Source of the DNA: Rhodoferax sp. OV413
GTDB taxonomy: Bacteria > Pseudomonadota > Gammaproteobacteria > Burkholderiales > Burkholderiaceae_C
Direction: 5' to 3'
NCBI GenBank assembly: GCA_945861785.1
Contig: CAMAWD010000061.1
Coordinates: 1 to 39,351 of the forward strand
Length of the DNA stretch: 39,351 bases
Shown: one piece after another, positions 16,404 through 24,966 of the stretch
Layout: each line of letters starts with the position of its first letter
How positions within the stretch are numbered: the first letter of the stretch is position 1
Position numbers and translations under genes: made by a program
The notes under the pieces: model-generated
Told to the model about the DNA's origin: nothing
Databases searched by the model: none
What the model saw: the letters and a program-made list of their open reading frames with translations, nothing else

Positions 16404-18788
16404 TTACAGGTCCACGACCAGCCTCTCACCGCGGGCGCGTGAGCAACAGCTCATCATGCGGTCATTGGCCTGTCGTTCGCCCCGGGTCAGCACGCTGTCG
16501 CGGTGGTCCACTTCGCCCTCGATGACCCGCACCTCGCACGAACCGCACAGGCCTTCCTGGCAATCGCTTTGCACGTCGATGTTGGCCTGGCGCAGGGCAT
16601 CGAGCAGGGACTGGTCGGCACGCACCGCGATCGTCAGCCCGGAATCGCGCAGCTCGGCGGTGAACGGCAGCTGCTGGCTTTCGTCCGATGCACCGGCGCG
16701 GCTGTGGAAATGCTCGACGCGCAGCGCATCGTCCGGCCACATGCGGGTGGCTTGCGCCAGGCCGTCCAGCAGCGACTGCGGGCCGCAGGCGTAGATCTGC
16801 GTGCTTGCATCGGGCACAGCCAGCAGTGCCGGGAAGTCGGCGCGCGGGCCGTCCTGCCGGGCGTGGACATGCAACCGCTCGCCATGCGTGGCTACCAGCG
16901 CGTCGATGAACGCCATGCTGGCGCGGCTGCGGCCGCAGTAGTGCAACTGGTAGTCGATGCCCAGGCGGCGGGCGCTTGCCGCCATCGCCATGATCGGCGT
17001 GATGCCGATGCCGCCGGCGATGAAGACCACTCGGCGCGCCGCTTCGTCGAACCGGAAATGGTTACGCGGACCATGGACCGTGACGCGGTCGCCGACCCGC
17101 AGGTGGCTGTGAATCCATTCCGAGCCGCCGCGCCCGGCCGGCTCGCGCAATACGGCAATTTCGAGAGCGCCTGTATCGGCTGGGTCGCCGCATAGGGAGT
17201 ATTGCCGCGACAGCTGCGGACCGCCGCATTGCAGGTCGATGTGCGCGCCAGGTTGCCACGCTGGAACAGGCGCAGCGTCCAGCGAGCGCAACCGGATGTG
17301 CACGATCTGATTCGCGACGGTGTCGACGGACTCGACGGCCATCACACGCGCGGCCACCTTGCGCGAAGTCTCGCCCATGCGCACCTGCAAACGCGACTGA
17401 AGACGGGTTGCGTCGCGGTTCTCCGGGTTTTGCGTTGGGTCCCATTCCACCCACAGGTGTTCCGGCCCCCGGAACGAGGTGTTGGGCACGTAAGAAAATT
17501 GCTGTTCGGCCAGGCGCATGTGCGGCAGACGGCGGGAGAGTTCTTCCAAAAATATCTGCAGCTCCATGCGCGCCAGGTTCTTGCCCATGCACTGGTGCGA
17601 TCCGTAACCGAAGGTCAGGTGCTCGCTGGCGTTGTCGCGCCGGATGTCGAAGAAGTCCGGGTCATTGAAATGCCGCTCGTCGTGGTTGGCCGATGAGGTG
17701 ACGATCAGCAGTTTCGCGCCAGCGGGGAAGTGCATGCCGGCGACCTGCGCGTCCTTGGTTACCAGCCGGCGCCAGGCCGCGATCGATCCGTTGTGGCGCA
17801 AGCATTCCTCGACCGCGCCGGGGATCAGGGACGGGTCCTCGCACAGTTGTTTCCATACATGCGGATGTTGCAACAGCAGCTTCATCGCATTGGCCGTGGC
17901 ATTGGCCGTGGTTTCGTGCGCCGCCACCAGGCCGGCCATCATCATCGAATGCAGGTAGGAGTCGGTGACGACATCGGGGTGGTTCTGCTGCATCCGGATG
18001 CCGAACTGCATCCAGCCCGGTGCGTCGGGGTTCTCGCGCATCTTGGCGAGGATCTTGCCGGCCAATTGCCAGAAGTTGCCGACTGCATGCGCCACCGCCA
18101 CCTGTTCAGATGGCTGGGGTCGACCCCAGGTGTTGATCGTGTGGGCGATCGAGTAGCGACGCACCAGTGCCATGTCATCCTCCGGCACGCCCAGAAAGTG
18201 CATCGCGATGGTCAACGGTGCTTCCCACAACATCTGGTCGACCAGGTCGGCGCGTCCGGCATTGACAAAACGATCAACGTAGTCGCGCGTCACCCGGCGC
18301 ACCAGCGGCTCGTGGTGCTTCAGGGCTTCTGGTGTGAATGGCTCCATCAATAGCCGCCGGCGCGGCATGTGGGCCGGCTCGTCCTCGTTGACCAGCGTGC
18401 GGTTCATCGCATAGCCGTAGTCGGCCAGAACGGCGTTCGCTTCGGGGCCGGTGGGCGTGATCTTCTCCAGCGCGATCGACGGGCTGAAGGTCAGGTTGTC
18501 GCGGAAGATCGCCTTGACATCGTCATAACGCGTCACGACCCAATAACCCAGCACCGGGCTGTAGAAGATGGGCTCCTGTTCGCGCGCCCAGCGCACGTAG
18601 TCGGGCGGGTCCTGCTGGTAGGCGTCGGAAAACGGATCGAATGCCGCCGCGCGGGCGCTGACCGGGCATACACCGGCAGTGGTGGCAGCCGGGGCCGTAC
18701 CCGCGTGCACCGGACAGCCGGCGAGCGGGCCCACGGCGGGCGAAGTGGAAGGGGAGGAGGGCGGGGGCATCGTCATGGCGCCTTTCAT
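16404..18788 (-). CDS. self-sufficient cytochrome P450 (CYP116B type): P450 - FMN reductase - 2Fe-2S ferredoxin fusion
   Basis: This 794-residue class VII monooxygenase carries its own electron chain. The P450 domain (about 45-455) has the I-helix AGLVAAHETT (285-294), the K-helix ExxR at E328-R331 and the heme loop FGYGSHQCMG with ligand Cys400. The reductase domain (about 470-700) has the FMN motif RQYSL (528-532) and the NAD(P)H motif GGIGITP (592-598). The C-terminal plant-type 2Fe-2S domain has Cys743, Cys748, Cys751 and a final Cys at 781 or 782. The domain order is that of P450 RhF/CYP116B. ATG 18776, four codons later, has GAAAGG in front and may be the real start. An IclR gene lies upstream on the same strand, with a palindrome between. 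The substrate is unknown; relatives hydroxylate or dealkylate aromatics, alkanes and thiocarbamates. Confidence 0.93.
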   Translation of the reverse strand: MKGAMTMPPPSSPSTSPAVGPLAGCPVHAGTAPAATTAGVCPVSARAAAFDPFSDAYQQDPPDYVRWAREQEPIFYSPVLGYWVVTRYDDVKAIFRDNLTFSPSIALEKITPTGPEANAVLADYGYAMNRTLVNEDEPAHMPRRRLLMEPFTPEALKHHEPLVRRVTRDYVDRFVNAGRADLVDQMLWEAPLTIAMHFLGVPEDDMALVRRYSIAHTINTWGRPQPSEQVAVAHAVGNFWQLAGKILAKMRENPDAPGWMQFGIRMQQNHPDVVTDSYLHSMMMAGLVAAHETTANATANAMKLLLQHPHVWKQLCEDPSLIPGAVEECLRHNGSIAAWRRLVTKDAQVAGMHFPAGAKLLIVTSSANHDERHFNDPDFFDIRRDNASEHLTFGYGSHQCMGKNLARMELQIFLEELSRRLPHMRLAEQQFSYVPNTSFRGPEHLWVEWDPTQNPENRDATRLQSRLQVRMGETSRKVAARVMAVESVDTVANQIVHIRLRSLDAAPVPAWQPGAHIDLQCGGPQLSRQYSLCGDPADTGALEIAVLREPAGRGGSEWIHSHLRVGDRVTVHGPRNHFRFDEAARRVVFIAGGIGITPIMAMAASARRLGIDYQLHYCGRSRASMAFIDALVATHGERLHVHARQDGPRADFPALLAVPDASTQIYACGPQSLLDGLAQATRMWPDDALRVEHFHSRAGASDESQQLPFTAELRDSGLTIAVRADQSLLDALRQANIDVQSDCQEGLCGSCEVRVIEGEVDHRDSVLTRGERQANDRMMSCCSRARGERLVVDL

Positions 18789-18842
18789 GGTCGACCCAGG
18801 AAACACGCGAAGACCGCGCTGGATCAGTTTTGCGGAATCATA

Positions 18843-18855
18843 TACGCATTGCGTA
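18843..18855. promoter_or_regulatory. 13-bp palindrome upstream of the P450 gene, probable IclR operator
   Basis: TACGCA (18843-18848), T, TGCGTA (18850-18855) is a perfect inverted repeat with a one-base centre. It sits in an AT-rich patch 55 bp upstream of ATG 18788, between the IclR stop and the P450 start. IclR-family regulators bind short palindromes of this size. Assignment to the neighbouring IclR is inference. Confidence 0.5.
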
Positions 18856-18886
18856 ATTTGTTTTCCCGGCGCGGCGCTTGACTCGC

Positions 18887-19735
18887 TCAGGTCGGGGCCG
18901 TCGCAGGCCGCGCGGTAAAACCAAGCCGGGCGCTGGCGGCGGTGGCCTCCAGCCGCAAGGACCGCGCGACCGGCCCGTCGAGATCCGGGTCGAAGCCACC
19001 ACTCGCGCCGAGCGCGGTGAGAACCGAGCAGACGCGGCCCCCATGGGCATACACCGGCGCCGCCACAGCGCTGATGCCGGGAAGGTAGGTGTCGCGCACC
19101 ATGGCCATGCCGTGTTTGCGAACGTCGCGGCATACCTGGCCGATTGGGTCGCGCCCCTTGAGTCCCGGCCGCCGGGCCGCGTTGGCCTGGGCCAATTCGT
19201 CCTGTGCCATCTGGCGCACCCGCGTGTCGTCCAGCAGCCCGAGGAACACACGGCCGGTGGCGGACCACATCAAGGGCAGGACGGAGCCGACCCGGACGTT
19301 GATGGTCACCGGCAAACCTGGTTCCTCCATCTTTATGATGGTTGGCCCGTGGTTGCCCATGACGGCCACGAAACAGGTAACGCCATGCGCCTCACGCAGG
19401 CGCACCAGCGCCAGATCGACGGCGCGCAGCGGATCGGCCTGGCGCATCGCGGCGATGCCGATCTGGATTGCTTCCGCGCCCAGGTAGTACTGCTGTGACA
19501 CCGGGTCTTGCGCCACCAGCCCCTCGTCGATCAGGCTGGCCAGATAGCGGTGCACCTTGGCCGGGCTTTGCCCGACATGGTCGGCCAGCGCCTTCAGGCT
19601 ACCCCGGCCGCCCAGCTGCGACAAGCCCTTAAGAACAGCCATGCCCGTCTCGACCGCCTGTACCCGGCTGCGGCGCGCCTGGCGAGGCGCGAGGATTTCC
19701 GCCACCTCGGCCTGTTTACCTTGAGCGTGTTTCAT
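18887..19735 (-). CDS. IclR-family transcriptional regulator (P450-linked)
   Basis: This 282-residue regulator has an N-terminal winged HTH (about 24-85). It is marked by RVQAVETGMAVLKGLSQLGG, the recognition helix region SPAKVHRYLASLIDEGLV and the wing ending in YYLG. A C-terminal effector domain follows, with MWSATGRVFLGLL, and GISAVAAPVYAHGG near the end. It lies 98 bp upstream of the P450 gene on the same strand and is divergent from the omega-aminotransferase at 19912. It could therefore control either or both. The palindrome at 18843-18855 is the best operator candidate. The effector is unknown. Confidence 0.9.
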   Translation of the reverse strand: MKHAQGKQAEVAEILAPRQARRSRVQAVETGMAVLKGLSQLGGRGSLKALADHVGQSPAKVHRYLASLIDEGLVAQDPVSQQYYLGAEAIQIGIAAMRQADPLRAVDLALVRLREAHGVTCFVAVMGNHGPTIIKMEEPGLPVTINVRVGSVLPLMWSATGRVFLGLLDDTRVRQMAQDELAQANAARRPGLKGRDPIGQVCRDVRKHGMAMVRDTYLPGISAVAAPVYAHGGRVCSVLTALGASGGFDPDLDGPVARSLRLEATAASARLGFTARPATAPT

Positions 19736-19877
19736 GGCGTGAATGTAGCCTGGCTGGTATGGGATCGACCAACTGCTGCCGTAGCAATTCAGGTGGCCGC
19801 ACGGTCTCCATTTCGGTGAGCACGCGGGAATACCCTGATGCAGTAGCGCTCAGCAAGTGCAAAAATATCAGAAGTTC

Positions 19878-19907
19878 ACAACGATGTTGTTATTGTCTCA
19901 ACAATAA
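19878..19907. promoter_or_regulatory. two overlapping inverted repeats just upstream of the omega-aminotransferase start
   Basis: ACAAC-GAT-GTTGT (19878-19890) directly abuts and shares one base with TTATTGT-CTCA-ACAATAA (19890-19907). The second ends four bases before the ATG at 19912, so it covers the place where a ribosome site should be. It could be an operator or an RNA hairpin that limits translation. The patch is strikingly AT-rich for this genome. Confidence 0.4.
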
Positions 19908-19911
19908 AGAT

Positions 19912-21327
19912 ATGCCAAACCAGGCGACGATTTCTGAAAAGTCCTTGCAGCTCGTGCCGCGCGCCAGCGGGCACATGTGGCATCCGATGACCGCACCCGC
20001 AGTCAATTCTTTGCAGGCGCCCCTGGTGATCGCGTCGGCCCAGGGCATCCATGTCACCGACACCACCGGCAAGACCTACATCGACGGATCGGCCGGCATG
20101 TGGAATGTCAACGTCGGCCACAACCGCCCCGAAATCAAGGCGGCGATTGCGGCACAGATGGAGCGCATCTCCTACTGCTCGACATTTGGCGCCATGACGA
20201 CCGAACCGGCGCTCGCGCTGTCGACGCGGCTGGCGGAACTGATGCAGATCGAGGACATGACCCGGTTCATGTTCTCCACCGGTGGCTCCGATGCGGTGGA
20301 GACGGCGTTCAAGCTGGCCCGCCAGTACTGGCTGCTCGAAGGTCAGCCTCGCAAGTCCAAGATCATCTCGCTGCGCAACGGCTACCACGGTCTGCACTGG
20401 GCCGGGACAGCTGCCAGCGGCAGCCCGGTGTGGAAGGCGGCCTATGAGCCCGGGATCCCGGGATTCCTGCAGGTCGAGGGCCCCTATCCCTATCGCAACC
20501 CGTGGACCAGCGATCCGCAACAACTCGGCGAAATTTGCGCGGGCATCCTGGAGCGTGAGATCGTGCACCAGGGTCCTGACTCCGTGGCGGCGTTCATCGC
20601 CGAGCCGGTTCAGGGCGTTGGTGGTGTGATCGTGCCACCCGACAACTACTGGCCTCTGGTCCGGGCGGTGTGCGACAGGCACAACGTGCTGCTGATCGCA
20701 GACGAGGTCATCACCGGATTCGGCCGCACCGGGAGCCTGTTCGGCTGCCGTCGTTGGGGCGTCAAGCCCGACCTCATGTGCCTGGCCAAGGGCATCAATT
20801 CGGGCTACGTTCCGATGGGGGCGACGGCGGTCAGCCGACGGGTTGCCCAGGCATGGGAGCGCGAGCACCCCATGGCGGCCATCATGCACGGCTACACCGG
20901 CTCCGGGCATCCGCTTGCATGCGCGGCGGCACTGGCCAACCTGGATATCGTGATCGGTGAAGGTCTCACGCAGAATGCTGCCATCCAGGGCGCCCATCTG
21001 CTGGAGCGGTTCCAGTTGTTGAAGGGCAGATTCGCCTGTGTCGGCGATGTCCGCGGCACCGGCCTGATGGTCTGCATCGAATTCGTCAAGGATCGGTCAA
21101 ACAGGCAGCCCCACGTGCCGGGCGATCCGTTCCTGGTTTCCTTCATGCAGAACTGCATGCGTCTCGGTTTGCTGGCGCGCATGCAGGCCAACAAACTCTA
21201 CCTTTCACCACCGCTGGTCGTCACGCGGTCAGCTGTGGACCAGATTGCAGATGTCGTCGAAGAGGCGATTACATCCGCAATGAACGTGGCGGTGCCTGAA
21301 CGTGCGTCCGCTTCACAGCCTCACTAG
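19912..21327 (+). CDS. class III (omega) aminotransferase, PLP-dependent
   Basis: This 471-residue fold-type I aminotransferase is of the omega-amino acid:pyruvate group. Visible are the N-terminal HMWHPMT, GSAGMWNVNVGH, the cofactor-phosphate region STGGSDAVETAFKLAR, NGYHGLHW, the PLP-ring Asp in IADEVITGFGRTG and the Schiff-base Lys in CLAKGINSGYVP. Such enzymes move the terminal amino group of beta-alanine, polyamines, taurine or related amines to pyruvate or 2-oxoglutarate. The ATG at 19912 has no normal ribosome site. A hairpin covers the position instead. A nitrate/taurine-type ABC transporter follows at once, so the two may serve one imported amine. Confidence 0.9.
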   Translation: MPNQATISEKSLQLVPRASGHMWHPMTAPAVNSLQAPLVIASAQGIHVTDTTGKTYIDGSAGMWNVNVGHNRPEIKAAIAAQMERISYCSTFGAMTTEPALALSTRLAELMQIEDMTRFMFSTGGSDAVETAFKLARQYWLLEGQPRKSKIISLRNGYHGLHWAGTAASGSPVWKAAYEPGIPGFLQVEGPYPYRNPWTSDPQQLGEICAGILEREIVHQGPDSVAAFIAEPVQGVGGVIVPPDNYWPLVRAVCDRHNVLLIADEVITGFGRTGSLFGCRRWGVKPDLMCLAKGINSGYVPMGATAVSRRVAQAWEREHPMAAIMHGYTGSGHPLACAAALANLDIVIGEGLTQNAAIQGAHLLERFQLLKGRFACVGDVRGTGLMVCIEFVKDRSNRQPHVPGDPFLVSFMQNCMRLGLLARMQANKLYLSPPLVVTRSAVDQIADVVEEAITSAMNVAVPERASASQPH

Positions 21328-21381
21328 CCCCGCAAATTCAACCTGCCCATTCCAACCCACCCGCAACCCAGGAGTCACGCC

Positions 21382-22422
21382 ATGGAAACCCCCATCGTCA
21401 AACCATCCCGAACAGTCCGCCCGTTGTGGCACAAGGCCATCGCCGTCATGGCGGTGTGTTTTGGTGCCCAAAGCTTTGCGATTGGGCAAACCGCCGTCAA
21501 ATTCACGGACATTCCAGGCCCTGGCAACCTGCTCGCGCGGGTGGCGATCAGCAAGGGCTACTGCAAGCAACATGGCCTTGACTGCCAGCTTCAGGTGATT
21601 CCGGCCGCGCCACTGGGCGTGCAGGCGATGCTGGCGGGCACGGTCGACTCCGCTCTTTCGCCCGTCGACGTCATGATCGGTGCCGTAAAGAATGGGTCGC
21701 CCATGAAGATGGTCGTCGGCGCCCTGGCGTCCAACTTGCTGGTGCTGGTGGAGAGAAATGAGGTCAGCCCGCCCAATGCCGGCAAGCCATACCCGCAGTT
21801 CATGGAAGGCCTCAAGGGCAAACGCATTGGTGTGATCGCGCGTGGCTCAAGCTCCGAAACAGGCATGCGTTACCTGTTCTTAAAGGCTGGCCTGAATCCG
21901 GACGACGCGACCTATATTGCGGTGGGTGGCGCGGTGACTGCCTACAACGCACTGCAGTCCAAGCAGATCGACTTCGCGATGATTGTCGAGCCCGTCGGCT
22001 CCATCTGCGATGTGTCCAAGACCTGCCGGGTGGTCTGGCGCGGCGCTTCCGACAAGGAACCGGCTGCGCTGTACGGGCTCAATGGCGGAAACATCGGTCA
22101 GTTGTTCCTTCAAAAGACGATCAACGAGAAGCCGGCCATGATCGCGGCTGTGATACGTGCCATGAGCGACGCCGACACCTTCATCAACAACCCTGCCAAT
22201 TTCGAGGAAGTATTGAAGATTGCCACAAGCTACTTCAAGTTTGAATTGCCGGACGGAGACGCCGTCATGCGCGCCAACCTGCAGCAATTCATCAGAGACC
22301 GGACCTACTCGGCGGCGATCAGCCGAAAGGCCATCGCAGCCGGGCTTGACTACCTGAGGGACTCCAAGTACGAGGTCGGTGCCCTCGGTGTCGCCGATCT
22401 GGTCTATGACAAGGCGCCGTGA
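21382..22422 (+). CDS. ABC transporter substrate-binding protein, SsuA/ThiY/NMT1-like
   Basis: This 346-residue periplasmic binding protein has a signal peptide (about residues 1-36, hydrophobic run AIAVMAVCFGAQSFA). The mature protein resembles the nitrate/sulfonate/taurine-type receptors: LARVAISKGYCKQHGLDCQL, MLAGTVDSALSP, LKGKRIGVIARGSSSE and QSKQIDFAMIVEP. AGGAG stands just before the ATG at 21382. It is the receptor of the transporter whose ATPase (broken) and permease follow. The ligand could be an amine, a sulfonate or another small organic compound. The context of aminotransferase, sulfatase remnant and deacetylase favours an amino compound. Confidence 0.9.
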   Translation: METPIVKPSRTVRPLWHKAIAVMAVCFGAQSFAIGQTAVKFTDIPGPGNLLARVAISKGYCKQHGLDCQLQVIPAAPLGVQAMLAGTVDSALSPVDVMIGAVKNGSPMKMVVGALASNLLVLVERNEVSPPNAGKPYPQFMEGLKGKRIGVIARGSSSETGMRYLFLKAGLNPDDATYIAVGGAVTAYNALQSKQIDFAMIVEPVGSICDVSKTCRVVWRGASDKEPAALYGLNGGNIGQLFLQKTINEKPAMIAAVIRAMSDADTFINNPANFEEVLKIATSYFKFELPDGDAVMRANLQQFIRDRTYSAAISRKAIAAGLDYLRDSKYEVGALGVADLVYDKAP

Positions 22423-22464
22423 AGTGATGACCCTGGGTGTTGACACCGGGGCCAGGGCTCGCCG

Positions 22465-23005
22465 ATGACGGGTGCAAACGACGATGACCCTGCAATTGCC
22501 ATAGAACGACTGACGGTGCGCTTTGGCGCGACCACGGATCACCCTGTCCTGGCGGTGGATGACGTGTCGCTCCACATTGCGCAGGGCGCGTGTCGGCCTG
22601 GCTGACTTCGTCGACAAGTACCCGAAGATGCTGTCCCACGGTATGCGTCAGCGCTGCGCGCTCGCGCGCACCTTCGCGCTGGATGCGCCGGTGCTGTTGA
22701 TGGACGAGCCGTTTGGCGCGCTGGACGCGCAGACCAAGTTGCAGCTCGAAGATCTGCTGCTCGGGCTGTGGAACGAGCATCGCCGCACGGTGGTCTTCGT
22801 CACGCACGACCTGGCGGAAGCGGTTGCGATGTCTGACCGCGTGGTGGTTATGTGTCCGCGCCCTGGTCGCATCCTGGCCGACGTCCGGATCGATCTTGAA
22901 CGGCCGCGCAGCATTCGCGCGCTGCAACAGGATCGGCGATTTCATGAAATTTATTCCCACATCTGGGGTTTGCTGGAATCCGGAGCAACCAACGATGCCA
23001 AATAA
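22465..23005 (+). pseudogene. ABC transporter ATP-binding protein, internal deletion and frameshift
   Basis: The N-terminal part starts at ATG 22465 with AIERLTVRFGA and LAVDDVSLHIAQG, as in SsuB/TauB-type ATPases, and stops at a TGA near 22601. The rest continues in another frame from about 22589: RVGLADFVDKYPKMLSHGMRQR, then the Walker B MDEPFGALDAQ and the H-loop FVTHDLAEAVAMSDR. Everything between is missing, namely the Walker A P-loop, the Q-loop and about 70-80 codons. The signature also reads LSHGMRQR, where LSGGMRQR is usual. As written it cannot bind ATP, so the transporter would be dead. The last codons overlap the permease start by 11 bp, which shows the original operon order. A local assembly error is the alternative. 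Confidence 0.85.
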
Positions 23006-23753
23006 GCCCACGCGCGAGTTTGCCGCCCATGTCCTGTTCGTGATTCTGTTCCTGGCCGGCTGGGAATGGATGGCCCGTGCCGGGGCGATCAATGTCGGCT
23101 TCATCGGCCAACCGTCGCGCATCGCAAGTTACCTCGTGGAAGGTTTCGCGCTGGGCGGAAAGTTGTGGGTCGACCTCGGGTACACGCTGCTGGCTGCCGC
23201 CATTTCTTTCGTGGCGGGTAGTCTGCTGGCCTTCGCGTTCGGGCTGCTTTTCACATTTCTCCCGTGTCTGGAGCGGGCGTTCAACCCCTACCTGACGCTG
23301 ATCAATGCCATGCCGCGCATCGCGCTGGCCCCCTTGTTCCTGCTGTGGTTCGGGCTGGGCATCGGTTCCAAGATCGCGTTGGGTTTCAGCCTGGTGTTCT
23401 TCATCGTGCTTTCGGCAACGGTGGCGGGCATGCGCGGGGTCGACGGCGACCACAGGGTGCTCTCGCGCGCGATCGGCGTGTCGCCGTCCCAGATGTTTTT
23501 CAAGGTGACGCTGCCGTCGGCGGTACCGGTCATCTTTTCGGGATTGCGGTTGGCGTTGATCTTCTCGTTGCTGGGCGTTGTCGGCGCAGAACTCATCGCG
23601 GCCGAACGCGGGCTGGGCCAGACACTGGCCTATCTCCAGTCCACCTTCAACACCAATGGCGTCATGGCGATCTTGTTCCTGCTTGCCGTGATCGGCCTTA
23701 CCGTCACGGCAGGGATGAATTGGCTCGAGCAACATTTGCTGGCATGGCAATAA
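22995..23753 (+). CDS. ABC transporter permease, SsuC/TauC-like
   Basis: This 252-residue inner-membrane protein has about six hydrophobic segments. The first is HVLFVILFLAGWEW and the last AILFLLAVIGLTVTAGM. It carries the cytoplasmic EAA-type loop DGDHRVLSRAIGVSPSQMFFKVTLP, which docks to the ATPase. INAMPRIALAPLFLLWFGLG is typical of the nitrate/sulfonate/taurine subfamily. It overlaps the broken ATPase upstream by 11 bp and the sulfatase start downstream by 10 bp. It is intact although both neighbours are disrupted. Confidence 0.92.
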   Translation: MPNKPTREFAAHVLFVILFLAGWEWMARAGAINVGFIGQPSRIASYLVEGFALGGKLWVDLGYTLLAAAISFVAGSLLAFAFGLLFTFLPCLERAFNPYLTLINAMPRIALAPLFLLWFGLGIGSKIALGFSLVFFIVLSATVAGMRGVDGDHRVLSRAIGVSPSQMFFKVTLPSAVPVIFSGLRLALIFSLLGVVGAELIAAERGLGQTLAYLQSTFNTNGVMAILFLLAVIGLTVTAGMNWLEQHLLAWQ

Positions 23754-24939
23754 CATATCCCGGTGCCCGCCGCCCCAACTTTCTGGTCATCCTGACAGAC
23801 CAGCATCGCGCGGACCATCTGGGCTGCGCAGGCAATGGGATCGTGCGCACGCCGCACATCGATGGGCTCGCCGCCGCCGGCCGGGCCCCGAGCCCGGAGC
23901 TTGGCGAGGCGCGCCTGGGAATATGGCACAACGGCCGTTACGATCAGGAGAACACGCTCTTGTGGCAAGCCGATCCGGCGCACGCGCCTGCCCGAAGAAC
24001 TCTGTCCGACGTCGTACGTGGTCGAACTGGCCCAGGAGGCGCTGCGTGCGTCAGCGCGGCAGCCGGAGCAACCATTCTTCCTGACCGTCTGTTTCCCGGA
24101 TCCGCACCATCCCTTCACGCCACCCGGCCGGTACTGGGACATGTACGACCCGGATTCGACCCCGTGCCGACGTCACTGGGCAGCGCCGGCGTGACACCCG
24201 CCCTGACCCGCCTGCGGGCAGAACGCGCCGCAGGACGCGCGAACACGCTGGGCACCATGCCGTTCGCGGTCGATGAACGCGAGTCGCGCGAGGCGATCGC
24301 CCTGAGCTACGGCATGATCAGCATGGTGGACGATGGCATCGGGCGCATATTGCAGACCTTGGCCGAGGTCGGGCAACTCGACAACACCGTGGTGATCTTT
24401 ACCAGCGACCATGGGGACTTCATGGGCGACCACGGCCTGATGCTGAAGTCGACGCTGCACTACCAGGGCCTGGTGCGGGTTCCCTTTATCTGGAGCGAAC
24501 CAGGGTTGCCACAGCCGGGTGTGGCCACTGCGGCGCTGCACAGCACGCTGGATGTGGCGCGCTCGGTGCTGGCACGCGCGGGCCTGCAGCCTTACTGGGG
24601 CATGCAGGGCATGGACCTGGCCGCGAGCCTGGCCGATCCCGCGGCGGCCGGCCAATCGGCCGTTCTGGTCGAAGAGGACGGCCACGAAGTGGGCTTCGGG
24701 TTCGACGCGCCGGCGCGCCGGCGCGGGTACGTACGATACTCAGCGCGCATTGGCGCATGTCGATCTATGAAGGGTGCGACTGGGGTGAGTTGTATGACCT
24801 GGCCACCGACCCGCACGAGATGGTCAACTTGTTCGATGACCCGGCACACGCGGCGCTCCGTGCCGGACTCTTCGAGCGGCTCGCGCGTCTGATGATGGCC
24901 CAGGCGGATCGCAGTCCGTTTCCGACCGCGCGTGCTTGA
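23744..24939 (+). pseudogene. sulfatase-family hydrolase, deletion plus at least three frameshifts
   Basis: Parts of one arylsulfatase/alkaline-phosphatase-fold protein are spread over three frames. ATG 23744 opens RRPNFLVILTDQHRADHLG (metal-site Asp) and DGLAAAG. The segment that should carry the formylglycine Cys/Ser (C/S-x-P-x-R) is then absent. About 23985 the frame changes (LPEELCPTSYVVELAQEAL, FFLTVCFPDPHHPF). About 24165 it changes back (ERESREAIALSYGMISMVDDGIG, TSDHGDFMGDHG). About 24735 it changes again (MSIYEGCDWGELYDLATDP). It starts inside the permease gene, so it was part of the transporter operon. It cannot be functional as read. Sequencing indels cannot be excluded, but they would not restore the missing catalytic block. 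Confidence 0.85.
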
Positions 24940-24966
24940 ATCGCCAGAACCCGACAAGGAGCAAGT

